41,567 bases of DNA from Alphaproteobacteria bacterium (GCA_016793045.1 JAEUKZ010000124.1:1-41567); one strand, 5' to 3'; counted from the stretch's first letter, positions 14,386 through 22,884 are shown. The notes: a model not told the origin generated them from the sequence alone. A program made the numbers and translations.

Positions 14386-16410
14386 ATGGCGTCCCTCTCG
14401 CGCCGCCGCAGCCAGGGCCCCGACGTCTGGCCGGGATTCGTCGACGCGCTCGCCACGCTGGTGATGGTCGTCGTGTTCGTGCTGATGGTGTTCACGATCT
14501 TCCAGTTCTACCTGAAGGACGTGATCTCCGGCCGCGACGAGGAACTCGGCCGCCTGCGCAGCGATCTCGCCCAGCTCACCGACGTGCTGGTCGGCCAGCG
14601 CAGCGCGATGACCGACCTCGACCAGCGCCTCGCGAACACGACCACGCAGCTGCGCGACGCGCAGGCGACGCGCGAACGCCTGCAGAGCGAGCTTGCCGCG
14701 GCCGGCGACATGCGCAACCGCCTCACCGCCGAGCTGGCCGCGACCACCGCGCGGGCGGAGTCTGCCGAAGAGAATGCGGAGCGCACCGCCGAGGAACTCG
14801 AGGCCGCGCGCCAGGCGCTCGGCGCCGCGCAGACGACGATCACCGCCGACCGCGCGCGCATCGAGCTGCAGCTCGGCGAGCTGGCGGAGCTGCGTCGCGG
14901 CATCGAGAGCCTGACGACGCTGCGCACCCAGCTCGAGGCCCGCATCGCGGCGCTCGACGGCGAACTCGCCCAGCGTCGCAGCGAGCTTGCGCAGACGCGG
15001 TCCGACCTCGGCCGCAGCGAGCAGGCGCTCGCCGCCGAACGCGAGGAGGCGGCGCGCGGCCGCCGTCTGACCGCCGAACTGCAGTCCAACGTCACGCAGG
15101 TGCGCGCCGAGCTTGCCGCGCAGATCGCCGAACTCCAGCGCGTGCGTGCCGCGCTTGCGGCGGAGGCGGCGGAGGCCGAGCGCCGCCGCGCCGCCGAGCA
15201 GGAGCTGTCGCGCCAGCTCGACCAGATCCGCGTCGCCCTGATGCGTTCGACCGGCGAGGTCGCGGAATCCCGTCGCTCGCTCGCGGCCGAGGAGCGCGCA
15301 CGCACCGAGGCGCAGCGCGCCGCGGCAGCGGAGCAGAGCGCGCGCACCGCGGCAGAGCGCGCGCTCGCCGATCAGCGGACGGCAAGCGAGCGCGCGCTGG
15401 CGGAGGCGCGCGAGGCGAATGCGCGTGCGCTGGCCGAGGCGCGTGCGGCGGGCGAGCGCACGCTGGCCGAAGCGCAGCGCGCCGCGGCAGCGGAGCAGAG
15501 CGCGCGCGCCGCGGCCGAACGCGCGCTCGCCGATCAGCGTGCGGCGAGCGAACGTGCGCTGGCGGAGACGCGCAGCGCGAGCGAACGGGCCCTGGCGGAG
15601 GCGCGCGAGGCGAATGCGCGTGCGTTGGCCGAGGCCCGGGCGGCGGGCGAGCGCACGCTCGCCGAGGCGCAGGCCGCACGCGAGGCGGACGCGCAGGCGA
15701 TGGCGGCGCGCGAGCGCGCGCTGACGGAACAGCGCGCCGCCAGCGAGCGGGCGCTCGCCGAAACCCAGGCCGCGCGCGTGGCGGGCGAGCGCCGCGCGGC
15801 GACGCTCGCCGAGCAGGTGGCGGCGCTGCGCGTCGAAATCGAGCGCCTCGCCGGCGCGCTCGGCAGCGACCAGGCGCGCATCGCCGAGCAGGGCCAGCAG
15901 ATCACCGATCTCAACCGCCAACTTTCGGCCGCACTCGCCAACCGCGTCGAGGAATTGACGCGCTACCGCTCCGAGTTCTTCGGGCGGCTGCGTGCGGTCT
16001 TCGAGGGCCGGCCCGGGATCCGGATCGAAGGCGACCGCTTCATCCTCGAATCCGAGATCCTGTTCGCCGTCGGCTCGGCGGAAATCGGCATCGGCGGGCT
16101 CGACCAGCTCGACCGTGTCGCCGACACGCTGCGCGAGCTGATCGCGCAGATCCCGCCGGAGCTCAACTGGGTGCTCCAGATCGAAGGCCACACCGACCGC
16201 CGCCCGGTCGCCGGCCGCGCCTTCCGCTCGAACTGGGAGCTGTCGGCGGCGCGGGCGATCTCCGTCATGCGCTTCCTCGTCGATCGCGGCATCCCGACCG
16301 ACCGCATCGCGGTCGCCGGCTTCGGCGAGTTCCAGCCGATCGACCGCAGCGACACCGATGCGGGCTACGCGCGCAACCGGCGCATCGAGCTCCGCTTCAC
16401 CGCGCGGTGA
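14386..16410 (+). CDS. MotB-like OmpA-domain protein with very long periplasmic coiled coil
   Basis: A 674-residue protein. A short cytoplasmic tail leads to one helix, WPGFVDALATLVMVVVFVLMVF, whose Asp20 at the start of the helix corresponds to the proton-binding aspartate of MotB/ZorB-type proteins. About 450 residues of uninterrupted coiled coil follow (50-500), with an 11-residue periodicity in residues 324-464. A canonical OmpA domain (about 530-674) ends it: FAVGSAEIG, IEGHTDRRPV, NWELSAARAISVMRFL, with the TD and Arg residues that bind peptidoglycan. It overlaps the CAP-protein gene by four bases (GTGA). If fully extended the coil would be near 65 nm, longer than the periplasm, so it probably folds back. 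Confidence 0.88.
   Translation: MASLSRRRSQGPDVWPGFVDALATLVMVVVFVLMVFTIFQFYLKDVISGRDEELGRLRSDLAQLTDVLVGQRSAMTDLDQRLANTTTQLRDAQATRERLQSELAAAGDMRNRLTAELAATTARAESAEENAERTAEELEAARQALGAAQTTITADRARIELQLGELAELRRGIESLTTLRTQLEARIAALDGELAQRRSELAQTRSDLGRSEQALAAEREEAARGRRLTAELQSNVTQVRAELAAQIAELQRVRAALAAEAAEAERRRAAEQELSRQLDQIRVALMRSTGEVAESRRSLAAEERARTEAQRAAAAEQSARTAAERALADQRTASERALAEAREANARALAEARAAGERTLAEAQRAAAAEQSARAAAERALADQRAASERALAETRSASERALAEAREANARALAEARAAGERTLAEAQAAREADAQAMAARERALTEQRAASERALAETQAARVAGERRAATLAEQVAALRVEIERLAGALGSDQARIAEQGQQITDLNRQLSAALANRVEELTRYRSEFFGRLRAVFEGRPGIRIEGDRFILESEILFAVGSAEIGIGGLDQLDRVADTLRELIAQIPPELNWVLQIEGHTDRRPVAGRAFRSNWELSAARAISVMRFLVDRGIPTDRIAVAGFGEFQPIDRSDTDAGYARNRRIELRFTAR
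15355..15777 (+). repeat. In-frame hendecad repeat with a duplicated 54-residue block
   Basis: The DNA encodes successive 11-residue units such as ERALADQRTAS, ERALAEAREAN, ARALAEARAAG and ERTLAEAQRAA. A 162-bp block starting at 15307 is repeated at 15469 with few changes, and one extra 33-bp unit (ERALAETRSAS) in the second copy shifts later matches to 195 bp. Unequal recombination of 33-bp units explains the pattern. Confidence 0.85.
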
Positions 16411-16925
16411 GCCGCACGCAGACGATGGCGCCGCAATTCCCGCTTCGACGCGACGTGCTGCGGGCGTTCGCGCTTGCCGGCTTCGCGCTCGTGCCCGGCG
16501 GTGCGCGCGCGGCGGAGGATCCGGGCTTCGAGCGCGCGATGATCCAGGCGCTCAACCGGATCCGCCGTGAGCATCGCCTGCGCACGGTCGCGGCGGAGCC
16601 GCGCCTCTCCGCCGCGGCGCTCGACCATGCGCGCGACTGCGCGGCGCGGCGCGACATCGATCACCGCGGCCGCGACGGCAGCGGCGTCGACGACCGCGTG
16701 GCGCGCCGCGGCTATCGTTTCGTGGTGGTCGCGGAGAACCTCGCGGCCGGACTCAAGGACGCGGAGGCGGCCGCGGCGGCGTGGATGGGCAGCGAGAGCC
16801 ACCGCCGCAACATGATCAATCCCGACGTCACCCAGGCCGGCGCGGCGCGCGTCATGGCACTCGATGCCGCCGACCCGTATCGCACCTACGACGTGCTGGT
16901 GCTGGGAATGCCGCGGCGCAGCTGA
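16407..16925 (+). CDS. Secreted CAP-domain (SCP/PR-1-like) protein
   Basis: A 172-residue exported protein started by a GTG that overlaps the stop of the MotB-like gene (GTGA). A basic N-terminus and hydrophobic helix (LRAFALAGFALVPGGARA) form a signal peptide. The CAP domain follows with the usual four-residue constellation: His in ALDHARDCA, Glu in VVAENLAAG, and Glu and His in GSESHRRNM. Bacterial CAP proteins are secreted and their activity is mostly unknown; some are linked to the envelope or to spore coats. Tight linkage to the motor-like pair suggests a shared envelope role. Confidence 0.87.
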   Translation: MSRTQTMAPQFPLRRDVLRAFALAGFALVPGGARAAEDPGFERAMIQALNRIRREHRLRTVAAEPRLSAAALDHARDCAARRDIDHRGRDGSGVDDRVARRGYRFVVVAENLAAGLKDAEAAAAAWMGSESHRRNMINPDVTQAGAARVMALDAADPYRTYDVLVLGMPRRS

Positions 16926-17012
16926 CGGCCGGATGCATCGGCGGCCGCAGCCGCGCCGCCAAGCTTCGTTCCGCGAATAAGCCGATCGAGCCGCCCGTTG
17001 TGGATGCAGGCG

Positions 17013-17049
17013 CGGGCCCTGTGGCCCGGACGCGCGCATGCTTGCGCGC
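17013..17049 (+). other. Two adjacent small hairpins ahead of the MuiA-family gene
   Basis: CGGGCC-CTGT-GGCCCG (17013-17028) and GCGCGCA-TGCT-TGCGCGC (17032-17049) are perfect 6- and 7-bp stems in the 150-base gap after the CAP-protein gene. They end 14 bases before the ribosome site of the next gene. They may end upstream transcription or shape the leader; there is no T run. In DNA this GC-rich, chance hairpins are common. Confidence 0.25.
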
Positions 17050-17075
17050 CGCCGCAATTGCCCAGGGAGGCAGAG

Positions 17076-18860
17076 ATGCAGTCTCGCAGGACGATGTTCC
17101 GGATCGTCGCCGCCGGCGTCATGGCGGCGTCCGCGGCGGTGCCGACGAGGGGCGCCCGCGCGCAGGCGGCGCCGCAGCCGCAGGTGCCGTCGCGCGGGCC
17201 CGTGCGCATCGACGTCGATGCGCGCCCGGTCGCTGCGACCGTCTATGCCGACCAGGCGACGGTGACGCGCGGCGGCCGCATCGAGATTCCCGCCGGCAGC
17301 AGCGTGCTGGTGCTGCGCGGCGTGCCCGCCGGCCTGATCGCCGACAGCATCAATGCCAGCGGCCGTACGCCGGGCCGTGTCGACATCGGCGGCGTCGACG
17401 TGCGCCCAGCCACTTTCGATCGCAGCTCGTCGCATCGCCGCCGCGGCGAGATCGAGGCGGCGCTGCGCGAGATCGACGATGCCGTCGCTGCGCTCGAGGT
17501 GCGCCAGACCGTCTACGCCGCGCAGCAGACGATGGTCGACCGCATCGCTGCCGCGTTCGTCGAATCGCAGCGCCGCCCGCCGGCGCCGACCAACACGACC
17601 GGCGCCAACGATGCGGCGCCGCAGTTCATCCAGAATCCCGCGGGCTGGCGCAGCGCGTGGGAAACCGTCCGCCAGGGCACCGAGGAGGCGGCCGAGGCGC
17701 TGCGCCGCGTGCGGCTGGAGCGGCGCGATCTCGAAACCCGCCGAACCGCGCTGCAGGCCGAACTCGCGTCGCTCGGCGCGCCGCCGGCGCGCGGCACGTT
17801 CGAGATCGCCGTCGCGGTCCAGGCCGAGGAGGCGACGACGCTCGACCTCGCCGTCAGCTACCAGGTGCGCGGCGCGGCGTGGCGTCCCGTCTACGAGGCG
17901 CGGCTCGACACCGCGGCCTCGCGCGTGGCGCTGCGCCAGGAAGCCGTCGTCACGCAGTCGACCGGCGAGGACTGGGACGACGTGGCACTGACCTTGTCGA
18001 CCGCGCGGCCTTCGCAAGGCACGCAGATCCCGCAGCTCTCGCCGTGGCGGATCACGCTGACGCCGCCCGCTCCGGCGCCTCGTCCTCCGCCGGCGATGCA
18101 GATGATGCGCCGAAGCGATCAGCCGGCGGAGCCGCGCGCCGGCCAGGCCGCCGTCGATGCGCTGCAGGGCCGCAGCGAGGTTGCGCAGCGCGAGGCGGAG
18201 ATCGCCGCGGCGACGGTCGCTTCAGCCGGCTTCGCGGTCGAATACGCGATTCCCGGCACCGCGTCGGTGCGTTCCGACGGGACGGAGCGGCGCGTGCGCA
18301 TCGCCGAAATGCCGGTGGAGGCCAAGATGCTGGTGCAGATCGTGCCGCGCGTCGACCGCCGCGCGATGCTGCGCGCGAGCTTCGCAAGCCCCGCGACGGT
18401 GCCGCTGCTGCCGGGGCAGGCGTCGCTGTTCCTCGACGGCGTTCTCGTCGGCCGCGCGCCGGTGCCGATGCTGCGGCCGGGCGAGGAACTGGCGCTCGGC
18501 TTCGGCGCCGACGATCGCATCCGCGTCAGCTATGCCGTGCAGGCGCCGCGCCGGAGCGAAGGCGGCGGCATGATCTCCGGCCGCACGGTCACCGTCACCA
18601 ACGAGGCGGTGATCACGGTGCGCAGCTTCCACGAGCGGCCGGTCGAGGTGACGGTGGTCGATCAGGCGCCGGTGTCGGCCGACGAGAGCCTGAACGTGAC
18701 CCTGATCGCCGATCCCGCGCCGACGGTGCGCGACTTCGAGGATCGTCCCGGCGTCCACGCCTGGATCGCGACCTTCGAGCCGCGCGGCGAGCGCCGCATC
18801 CGCTTCGGCTACGCGATCACGTCGCCGCGCGACGGCACGGTCTACGGGATGGTGCGCTGA
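17076..18860 (+). CDS. MuiA-family protein (DUF4140/DUF4139)
   Basis: A 594-residue exported protein. A signal peptide (FRIVAAGVMAASAAVPTRGARAQ) precedes an N-terminal DUF4140-like domain (about 45-150, AATVYADQATVTRGGRIEIPAG) and a helical coiled segment (about 120-240). A C-terminal DUF4139 beta-rich region has the typical VSYQVRGAAWRPVYEARLD and STGEDWDDVALTLSTARPS. The ATG at 17076 follows AGGGAGG. The family is named after a Streptomyces mucoidy inhibitor, but its molecular role is unknown. It stands alone on its transcript or trails the envelope cluster. Confidence 0.9.
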   Translation: MQSRRTMFRIVAAGVMAASAAVPTRGARAQAAPQPQVPSRGPVRIDVDARPVAATVYADQATVTRGGRIEIPAGSSVLVLRGVPAGLIADSINASGRTPGRVDIGGVDVRPATFDRSSSHRRRGEIEAALREIDDAVAALEVRQTVYAAQQTMVDRIAAAFVESQRRPPAPTNTTGANDAAPQFIQNPAGWRSAWETVRQGTEEAAEALRRVRLERRDLETRRTALQAELASLGAPPARGTFEIAVAVQAEEATTLDLAVSYQVRGAAWRPVYEARLDTAASRVALRQEAVVTQSTGEDWDDVALTLSTARPSQGTQIPQLSPWRITLTPPAPAPRPPPAMQMMRRSDQPAEPRAGQAAVDALQGRSEVAQREAEIAAATVASAGFAVEYAIPGTASVRSDGTERRVRIAEMPVEAKMLVQIVPRVDRRAMLRASFASPATVPLLPGQASLFLDGVLVGRAPVPMLRPGEELALGFGADDRIRVSYAVQAPRRSEGGGMISGRTVTVTNEAVITVRSFHERPVEVTVVDQAPVSADESLNVTLIADPAPTVRDFEDRPGVHAWIATFEPRGERRIRFGYAITSPRDGTVYGMVR

Positions 18861-18871
18861 TCCGCACGGGG

Positions 18872-18897
18872 GGCGCGGCGGTGCGGGCCGCCGCGCC
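18872..18897. terminator. Bidirectional hairpin between convergent genes
   Basis: GGCGCGGCGG and CCGCCGCGCC pair perfectly (10 bp) around a 6-base loop. The hairpin fills the gap between the MuiA-family stop and the DUF1737 stop, the expected place for a shared terminator. There is no clear T run on either strand. Confidence 0.45.
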
Positions 18898-19104
18898 TCA
18901 CTGCTCGGACAGCTTCATGTCCGCGCTGTAGGTCTTGCCCGCCACTTCCTTGACGATGGCCTGACCGCAGATCACGCGACCTTTCACGGGGTCGAAGGTG
19001 AGGGTCGGGCTGCCGTAGAGCTGCCAGCCCTTGTTGAGCGCCTCGGTGACGCGATGGCAGAACGCCGCATCGTCGGGGCCGGTGAGGTAGCGATAGATGT
19101 TCAT
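18898..19104 (-). CDS. DUF1737 domain protein
   Basis: A 68-residue soluble protein. The N-terminal 40 residues match the DUF1737 pattern, with YRYLTGPDDAAFCHRVTEALNKGWQLYGSPTLTFD. The C-terminal half (RVICGQAIVKEVAGKTYSADMK) continues the small beta structure. No signal peptide or membrane helix is present. Members are small proteins of unknown function common in proteobacteria. It is monocistronic and converges on the MuiA-family gene. Confidence 0.88.
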   Translation of the reverse strand: MNIYRYLTGPDDAAFCHRVTEALNKGWQLYGSPTLTFDPVKGRVICGQAIVKEVAGKTYSADMKLSEQ

Positions 19105-19194
19105 GGAGCGGTCATCGGTGGTTGGGCGGCGATGATAGCAGCGTCGACGCGCCGGCCGTAGGGCCTGGGCGGGCCGGAGGCCCGGGCCAAGCCG

Positions 19195-20982
19195 TCAGCC
19201 CGCCGCCGCCTGCTCGAACTGCAGCTTCGCAAGCCGTGCGTAGAGACCGCCCTCGGCGATCAGCGCGCCATGCGTGCCGCTGGCGACCATGCGGCCCTGG
19301 TCGAGCACCAGGATGCGGTCGCTGCGCAGCACCGTCGCGAGCCGGTGCGCGATCACCAGCACCGTGCGGTTGGCGGACAGCCGGTCGACCGCCTGCTGGA
19401 CGAGGCGCTCGCTTTCCGCGTCGAGCGCGCTGGTCGCCTCGTCGAGCAGCAGCAGCGGCGGGTCGCGCAGGATCGCGCGCGCGATCGCGATGCGCTGGCG
19501 CTGCCCGCCGGAGAGAAGCTGGCCGCGCTCGCCGAGCAGCGTCTTGTAGCCTTCGGGCAGGCGGTCGATGAACTCCGCCGCCTGTGCGGCCTCGGCGGCG
19601 CGGCGGACCTCGTCGTCGCTCGCGCCCGGGCGGCCGAAGCGGATGTTCTCGGTGACGTCGGCGGCGAAGATCACCGGCTCCTGCGGGACGAGGCCGATGC
19701 GCGCGCGCAGCGCCGCCGGGTCGGCCCTGGTCGCGTCGACGCCGTCGATCCGCACGATGCCGGCGTCCGGGTCGTAATAGCGCAGCAGGAGCTGGAACAC
19801 CGTCGTCTTGCCCGCACCCGACGGCCCGACCAGCGCCACGCGCTCGCCCGCGGCGACCGCGAAGCTGAGGCCGTCGAGCGCGCTGCGCTCGGGCCGCGAG
19901 GGATAGGCGAAACGGACGTCCTCGAACGCGACGGTGCCGAGCGGCGGCGCGGGCAGCGCCTGCGCGATCGCCGGGGCGGCGATCGCGGGCCTGGCGTCGA
20001 TCAGCTCGAACAGCCGTTCAGCCGCGCCCGCCGCGCGCTGCATCTCCGAGGCGAATTCGGACAGCGAGCCGACCGAGCCGGCGACGAGGGCGGCATAGAA
20101 GATGAACGCCGAAAGCTGCCCGGCGCTGATCGAGCCGTTGATCATCTCGTGCCCGCCGAGCCACAGCACGATGCCGATCGCGCCGAACACCAGCAGCATC
20201 GCCGCCGCGGCGAAGCTCGCGCGCGCCGCGGCGAGCTTGACCGCGGCGTCGAACACGTCGCCGACGCGCGCGCCGAACTGGGCGCGCGAGCGGTCCTCGT
20301 GGTTGAAGGCCTGCACCGTGCGGATCGCGCCGACGACCTCGTCGAGATCGGCGCCGACGGCGGCGACGCGCGCCTGCGTCTCGCGCGAGAGCCGGCGCAC
20401 GCGCCGGCCGAACACGACGATCGGCACGACGACGATCGGGACGACGAGGCAGGCGAGGGCGGTGAGCCACGGCGAGGTCACGACCATCATCGCGACGCCG
20501 CCGATGACCGTGAGCAGGTTGCGCGCCGCCATCGAGGCGGACGATCCCATCACGCCCTGGACGACCGTCGTGTCGGCGGTCAGGCGCGAGACGATCTCGC
20601 CCGAGCGGCTCTTGTCGTAGAAGGCCGGAGACAGCCGCACCAGGTTGTCGAACACGGCGCGGCGCAGATCGGCGGCGACGCGTTCGCCGATCCAGTTGAC
20701 CAAGTAGGCGCGCAGGAACGTCGCCGCCGACATCACGGTGACGAGCACGAGCAGGCCGACCAGCGCCTGGTCGAGCCGCTCGACCGCGGCGCGCGTCATG
20801 CCCTCGTCGATCAGCCAGCGCAAGCCCGCGCCGAAGCCGAGCAGCGTCACCGCGGCGAGCACGAGCCCGGTCGCGGCGCCGAGGATCTGGCGCGCATAGG
20901 GTGCGCCGAAGCGCGCCAGCCGCAGCAGGATGCGCAGGTCGGTCGAACGCGGCGGCGTCGGTGCGGCGGTCGGTTCGGCCAT
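19195..20982 (-). CDS. ABC exporter, fused membrane and ATPase domains (MsbA-like)
   Basis: A 595-residue half-transporter with six membrane helices in residues 30-330 and an ATPase domain after 350. ATPase motifs: Walker A GPSGAGKTT, signature LLSGGQRQRIAIARAIL, Walker B PLLLLDEATSALD and switch histidine in VIAHRLAT. It works as a homodimer that exports lipids, drugs or other hydrophobic compounds. Lipid A flippase MsbA is one possibility, but ABCB-like multidrug exporters look the same from sequence. The ATG at 20982 lies two bases after the cyaY stop, so cyaY and the exporter are co-transcribed. Confidence 0.92.
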   Translation of the reverse strand: MAEPTAAPTPPRSTDLRILLRLARFGAPYARQILGAATGLVLAAVTLLGFGAGLRWLIDEGMTRAAVERLDQALVGLLVLVTVMSAATFLRAYLVNWIGERVAADLRRAVFDNLVRLSPAFYDKSRSGEIVSRLTADTTVVQGVMGSSASMAARNLLTVIGGVAMMVVTSPWLTALACLVVPIVVVPIVVFGRRVRRLSRETQARVAAVGADLDEVVGAIRTVQAFNHEDRSRAQFGARVGDVFDAAVKLAAARASFAAAAMLLVFGAIGIVLWLGGHEMINGSISAGQLSAFIFYAALVAGSVGSLSEFASEMQRAAGAAERLFELIDARPAIAAPAIAQALPAPPLGTVAFEDVRFAYPSRPERSALDGLSFAVAAGERVALVGPSGAGKTTVFQLLLRYYDPDAGIVRIDGVDATRADPAALRARIGLVPQEPVIFAADVTENIRFGRPGASDDEVRRAAEAAQAAEFIDRLPEGYKTLLGERGQLLSGGQRQRIAIARAILRDPPLLLLDEATSALDAESERLVQQAVDRLSANRTVLVIAHRLATVLRSDRILVLDQGRMVASGTHGALIAEGGLYARLAKLQFEQAAAG

Positions 20983-20984
20983 CG

Positions 20985-21305
20985 TCAGTCGAAGCGGATG
21001 TCGCTGCCGCTGATCTGCGCGAGCTCGGTCGCCAGGACGTCGGCGAGGATGGCGCCGCCGCGGGTCGAACGCCACGCCCGGGCGGCGTCGTCCCAGGCGT
21101 AGTGCGAGGCGCCGGACAGCGGCGAGGAAAGCCAGATCTGCCGGTTGGGCGCGTGCTTGTTGACGACGTACTGCCGGCCGTCGTCGAACTCGATCGTGAG
21201 GATGCCGCCGCGCAGGTCGACGTCGGCGTCGAGCGCATCCTCGATGCGCGTCATGAGGCCGCGCAGGGTTTCCTCGGCCAGGGTTTCGAAGGCGCGTTCA
21301 TCCAT
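20985..21305 (-). CDS. cyaY: Frataxin-family iron donor protein
   Basis: A 106-residue frataxin homologue that binds iron and tunes iron-sulfur cluster assembly. Typical features are the acidic first helix (DERAFETLAEETLRGLMTRIEDALDADVDL), strand GILTIEFDDGRQYVVNKHAPNRQIWLSSP, and HYAWDDAARAWRSTRGG. The ATG at 21305 has GGAG before it; an in-frame ATG at 21383 would add 26 residues of non-family sequence. It is directly upstream of the ABC exporter. Confidence 0.93.
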   Translation of the reverse strand: MDERAFETLAEETLRGLMTRIEDALDADVDLRGGILTIEFDDGRQYVVNKHAPNRQIWLSSPLSGASHYAWDDAARAWRSTRGGAILADVLATELAQISGSDIRFD

Positions 21306-21407
21306 CCCGGGGCTCCGGCGGACCGGGCTGCCGGCAGGCGGTTCCCGCCGGCCGGCTTCGATCCAGGAGGGGCCGTCTAACACGGCTGCCGCGGCATTGC
21401 CACTGGA

Positions 21408-21836
21408 TCAGGGCGATGCCTCGCCGGCGCGGCGCAGATAGGCGATCAGGTCCGCCCGCTGGCCTGCGTCCGGGATGCCGAAGAAGCCCATCGCGACGCC
21501 GGGCATGGCGGCCTGCGGGTCGGCAATGAACGCGTCGAGCGCCGCCTCGGTCCAGGACAGCCCCGCCGCCGCGCGCGCGGCCAGCGCTTCGGAGTAGTCG
21601 AAGCCCGCGACCGCGCCGGCGCGCCGGCCGACGATGCGCCACAGTGTCGGCCCGGACAGCGTCGCGCTCTCGTTCGGATCGACCGAGTGGCAGGAATAGC
21701 AGTGCAGGAAGACCCGCGCCCCGCGCGCCGGGTCGCCGTCGGCGGCGACGGCGGGCAAACCCGGCGCCGCCGCCGCGGTCAGCGCGATCGCGGCGGCGGC
21801 GGCGATTCGCGCGCGTTCAGTTCGTCGCGCGGCCAT
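21408..21836 (-). CDS. Monohaem class I cytochrome c, periplasmic
   Basis: A 142-residue exported cytochrome. The signal peptide (residues 1-32, RIAAAAAIALTAAAAPGLPAVAA) is followed by the haem-binding CYSCH at about 45-49. The distal methionine is in PGVAMGFFGIPDAGQRADLIAYLR. The fold matches mitochondrial-type cytochrome c. The ATG at 21836 lies inside the end of the upstream Vgb-like gene (20-bp overlap), so the two are translated from one message. It may accept electrons from a periplasmic partner or serve a terminal oxidase. Confidence 0.9.
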   Translation of the reverse strand: MAARRTERARIAAAAAIALTAAAAPGLPAVAADGDPARGARVFLHCYSCHSVDPNESATLSGPTLWRIVGRRAGAVAGFDYSEALAARAAAGLSWTEAALDAFIADPQAAMPGVAMGFFGIPDAGQRADLIAYLRRAGEASP

Positions 21837-22785
21837 AGGTGATGCGGCGCAGCCGTCCGGTGCCGGACTCCGCCGCCCAGGCCTCGCCCGGCCGGCCGAG
21901 CATCTGGCGGACATTGGAGCGCGGCAGGTCCGACGGGAAGCTGGTGAAGCGCTCGCTGCTGGGGTCGAAGCGCAGCACCGCGTTGGCGCCCCAGTCGCTC
22001 AGCCACACCTGATCCTGCTCGTCGACGTAGACCGAGTAGGCCTGCGGGCGTTCGCCCGGCAGCTTCCACGCGCGCCATGCCTGGCTGCGCGGATCGTAGA
22101 CCGCGACATGGCCGGAATTCCACGCGCTCGCCCACAGCCGCCCTTGCGAATCCGACCACACGCGGCGCAGGCCGCGCACGTCCGCGGGCGGATCGATCAC
22201 GGTCGCGGCGCCGCTGTCGATGTCGACGCGGGCGAGGTAGTTGTTGGCGAGCGAGACGTACCAGATGCCGCCGTCGGGCGTGCGGGTGATGCCGTAGGGC
22301 CCGCGGCCGCGCGGCGCGTCCCACACCTGCATCGCGCCGGTGAGCGGATCGAGGCGCCCGTAGATGCCGTTCTGGCCGGTGAACCAGATGTTGCCGCGGC
22401 CGTCGAAGGCGGCGGTGTTGAGGTTGGTATGGCCGCGCGCCTCCGGCAGCCGCCAGGTGCGGACCTCGCGCGTCGCCGGATCGACGCGCTGGATGGCGTT
22501 GAGGCCGCCCTCGGTGATCCACGCGGCACCGTCGGGTCCGACGATCACGCCGTGCGGATGTGCGCCGGCGCCGAGCGGAATCAGCTCGACCTGGCCGGTG
22601 CGCGTGTCGAGCTGGCCGAGCGCGCCGCCGCGCTGCTCGGTGTACCAGACCGTGCCGCTGGCGGTGACCGCGACGTCGTGCGGATAGGCGCCCTGCGGCA
22701 GCGCGAAGCTGCGCGCCTCCTGCGCTGGTGCGGGCGATGCGGCGGCGATGATGGCGGTGGCGGCCAGGACGGCGAAGCGACGCAT
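21817..22785 (-). CDS. Vgb-like (streptogramin lyase fold) beta-propeller, exported
   Basis: A 322-residue protein. A signal peptide (MRRFAVLAATAIIAAASPAPAQE) is followed by repeated propeller blades with the pattern PHDVAVTASGTVWYTEQ, PHGVIVGPDGAAWITEG, NLNTAAFDGRGNIWFTGQNG and PYGITRTPDGGIWYVSL. This is the virginiamycin B lyase/SMP-30-like fold. True Vgb enzymes are cytoplasmic antibiotic lyases; an exported version fused in one message with a cytochrome c is more likely a periplasmic binding or redox-linked protein. An upstream in-frame ATG at 22875 would destroy the signal peptide, so 22785 is used. Confidence 0.85.
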   Translation of the reverse strand: MRRFAVLAATAIIAAASPAPAQEARSFALPQGAYPHDVAVTASGTVWYTEQRGGALGQLDTRTGQVELIPLGAGAHPHGVIVGPDGAAWITEGGLNAIQRVDPATREVRTWRLPEARGHTNLNTAAFDGRGNIWFTGQNGIYGRLDPLTGAMQVWDAPRGRGPYGITRTPDGGIWYVSLANNYLARVDIDSGAATVIDPPADVRGLRRVWSDSQGRLWASAWNSGHVAVYDPRSQAWRAWKLPGERPQAYSVYVDEQDQVWLSDWGANAVLRFDPSSERFTSFPSDLPRSNVRQMLGRPGEAWAAESGTGRLRRITYGRATN

Positions 22786-22884
22786 GGTTCCCCTCCATTG
22801 CGGTTGACACCGGGTGCCGCGCGGCAGTCTGCGCCGACGGTCGGAGGGGGACAAGGGCAGCCCGGTATGGGCCACTGAAACGTG

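Noticed and set aside
15307-15777. Direct repeats that could suggest a CRISPR array
   Set aside because: The units are 33 bp in frame without unique spacers, lie inside a coding coiled coil, and no cas genes are present.
12991-16191. Open frame of 1066 codons on the minus strand
   Set aside because: It is the exact complement of the MotA-like and MotB-like genes. Its Arg/Ala/Leu composition comes from the GC-rich repeat DNA, and no ribosome site or recognisable domain is present.
13207-16410. Zorya-type anti-phage system
   Set aside because: The ZorA/ZorB-like plan is shared, but no ZorC, ZorD or ZorE-type genes are present and the neighbours are envelope and housekeeping genes. It is more likely a core envelope module.
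21817-22785. Streptogramin resistance gene
   Set aside because: The propeller fold matches Vgb, but the signal peptide and the overlapping cytochrome c gene argue against a cytoplasmic antibiotic lyase.
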